Shown here: positions 51,219-51,595 of the stretch, piece by piece
How the letters are laid out: every line of letters starts with the position of its first letter
How positions within the stretch are numbered: position 1 is the stretch's first letter
The notes under the pieces: generated by a model
Told to the model about the DNA's origin: nothing
The model's input: the letters and a program-made list of their open reading frames with translations, nothing else
The model's database searches: none
Position numbers and translations under genes: made by a program
Source of the DNA: an uncultured Thiotrichaceae bacterium
GTDB taxonomy: Bacteria; Pseudomonadota; Gammaproteobacteria; Thiotrichales; Thiotrichaceae
Direction of reading: 5' to 3'
Length of the DNA: 51,595 nucleotides
Assembly: GCA_902727985.1 (NCBI GenBank)
Contig: CACVAY010000146.1
Coordinates: 1 to 51,595 of the forward strand

Positions 51219-51595
51219 ATGCCACAGAAAATTGAGCGCTATCTCGCTGTCCGTGAACACTCAGAAGCCCTGTGTTCTCCATTGGAGATAGAGGACTATG
51301 TGGTGCAGCCTGTGGCAGAAGTCAGCCCGCCTAAATGGCATCTGGCGCATACCACATGGTTTTTTGAAGAGCTTTTATTACGCCCGAATTTACCAAACTA
51401 TCAGCGCTTTAATGAGCAATTTCCTTTACTGTTTAACTCCTACTATAAGGCCGCAGGTGATCACTGGATACAAGGGGAAAGAGGGCAGTTATCACGCCCG
51501 ACAGTGAAAGAAGTCTATGCCTATCGTCAATATGTCGATGAGCATATGCAGGTGTTGCTAGCGCGTGATGATTTAAGTGCTGAAGCAGAAGGCTT
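51219..51595 (+). CDS. egtB: Ergothioneine biosynthesis protein EgtB, 3' end outside window
   Basis: The first 125 residues of an EgtB-like protein are present, open to the window edge. The N-terminal DinB_2 domain has the iron-binding HxxH pattern in PPKWHLAHTTWFFEELLL. It continues with NYQRFNEQFPLLFNSYYKAA and RGQLSRPTVKEVYAYRQYVD, as in EgtB. The formylglycine-generating-type sulfatase-modifying domain would lie downstream. EgtB joins hercynine and a thiol donor (gamma-Glu-Cys or Cys) to the sulfoxide in ergothioneine synthesis. The RBS is weak (TGGAGTTCTTATG), 25 nt after the Mo enzyme stop. Confidence 0.88.
   Translation, partial: MPQKIERYLAVREHSEALCSPLEIEDYVVQPVAEVSPPKWHLAHTTWFFEELLLRPNLPNYQRFNEQFPLLFNSYYKAAGDHWIQGERGQLSRPTVKEVYAYRQYVDEHMQVLLARDDLSAEAEG

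Noticed and set aside
1-51595. tRNA, rRNA, tmRNA and intact insertion sequences
   Set aside because: I looked for T-loop-like and anticodon-arm patterns and for transposase proteins on both strands and found none. A covariance-model scan would be decisive.

Overview
The window comes from a sulfur-oxidising gammaproteobacterium with moderate G+C. It carries a full reverse-type dissimilatory sulfite reductase cluster, dsrABEFHCMKLJOPNR. The oxidative direction is indicated by dsrEFH, by dsrL, and by the Allochromatium-type order. The smpB/ratA/rnfH neighbourhood and the murB type also fit Gammaproteobacteria. I cannot name the genus from sequence alone.

Layout. (1) 1-7097, minus strand: a type I restriction-modification locus in the order hsdR - vapBC - hsdM - two small unrecognised ORFs - hsdS (cut by the window edge). 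The toxin-antitoxin pair is wedged between hsdR and hsdM and has its own perfect palindromic operator. (2) 7.1-12.4 kb: an exported dienelactone-hydrolase-like protein, an AAA+/Fis regulator that lacks the sigma-54 contact loop and is coupled to a TauE/DsbD-like membrane protein, a MITE/REP repeat element, and a TonB-dependent copper receptor (OprC). (3) 12.5-24.2 kb: mostly housekeeping genes (CIA30, MYG1, NupC transporter, DUF3179, RluA-type synthase, smpB, ratA, rnfH, a beta-hydroxyacid dehydrogenase, murB, a stand-alone ProRS-like anticodon-binding domain, a nucleosidase, apt). At 15.1-16.2 kb there is a patch of gene decay holding two pseudogenes. (4) 24.5-25.4 kb: two tandem genes for tiny exported proteins with repeated EGKCG motifs, resembling HvfA-type modified metallophore precursors. 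No modification enzyme is encoded in the window.

(5) 25.4-42.2 kb: a TauD/TfdA dioxygenase is divergent from the dsr cluster. DsrAB oxidises sulfane-derived sulfur to sulfite. DsrEFH and DsrC relay the sulfur. DsrMKJOP connects DsrC thiols to the quinone pool and periplasm. DsrL links the reaction to NAD(P)H. DsrN amidates siroheme, and DsrR is an A-type-like maturation factor. Two nucleotides after dsrR begins a NarX-like sensor kinase, followed by a NarL-like response regulator and a single-domain rhodanese. The kinase has a cysteine-bearing GAF domain. The dsrA upstream region holds a NarL-like 7-2-7 heptamer pair, so a sulfur-responsive two-component circuit built into the dsr cluster is the most interesting hypothesis here. 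Several hairpins lie between dsr genes, the strongest after dsrC.

(6) 42.2-51.6 kb: an OmpA/BON protein with a coiled-coil DUF4332 partner, a hemerythrin-like protein, a 7Fe ferredoxin plus an mPGES2-like thioredoxin-fold protein, an ABC exporter, a small secreted protein, a molybdopterin oxidoreductase of unknown substrate, and the start of egtB (ergothioneine synthesis), cut by the window end. I saw no tRNA, rRNA, CRISPR array or intact insertion sequence.
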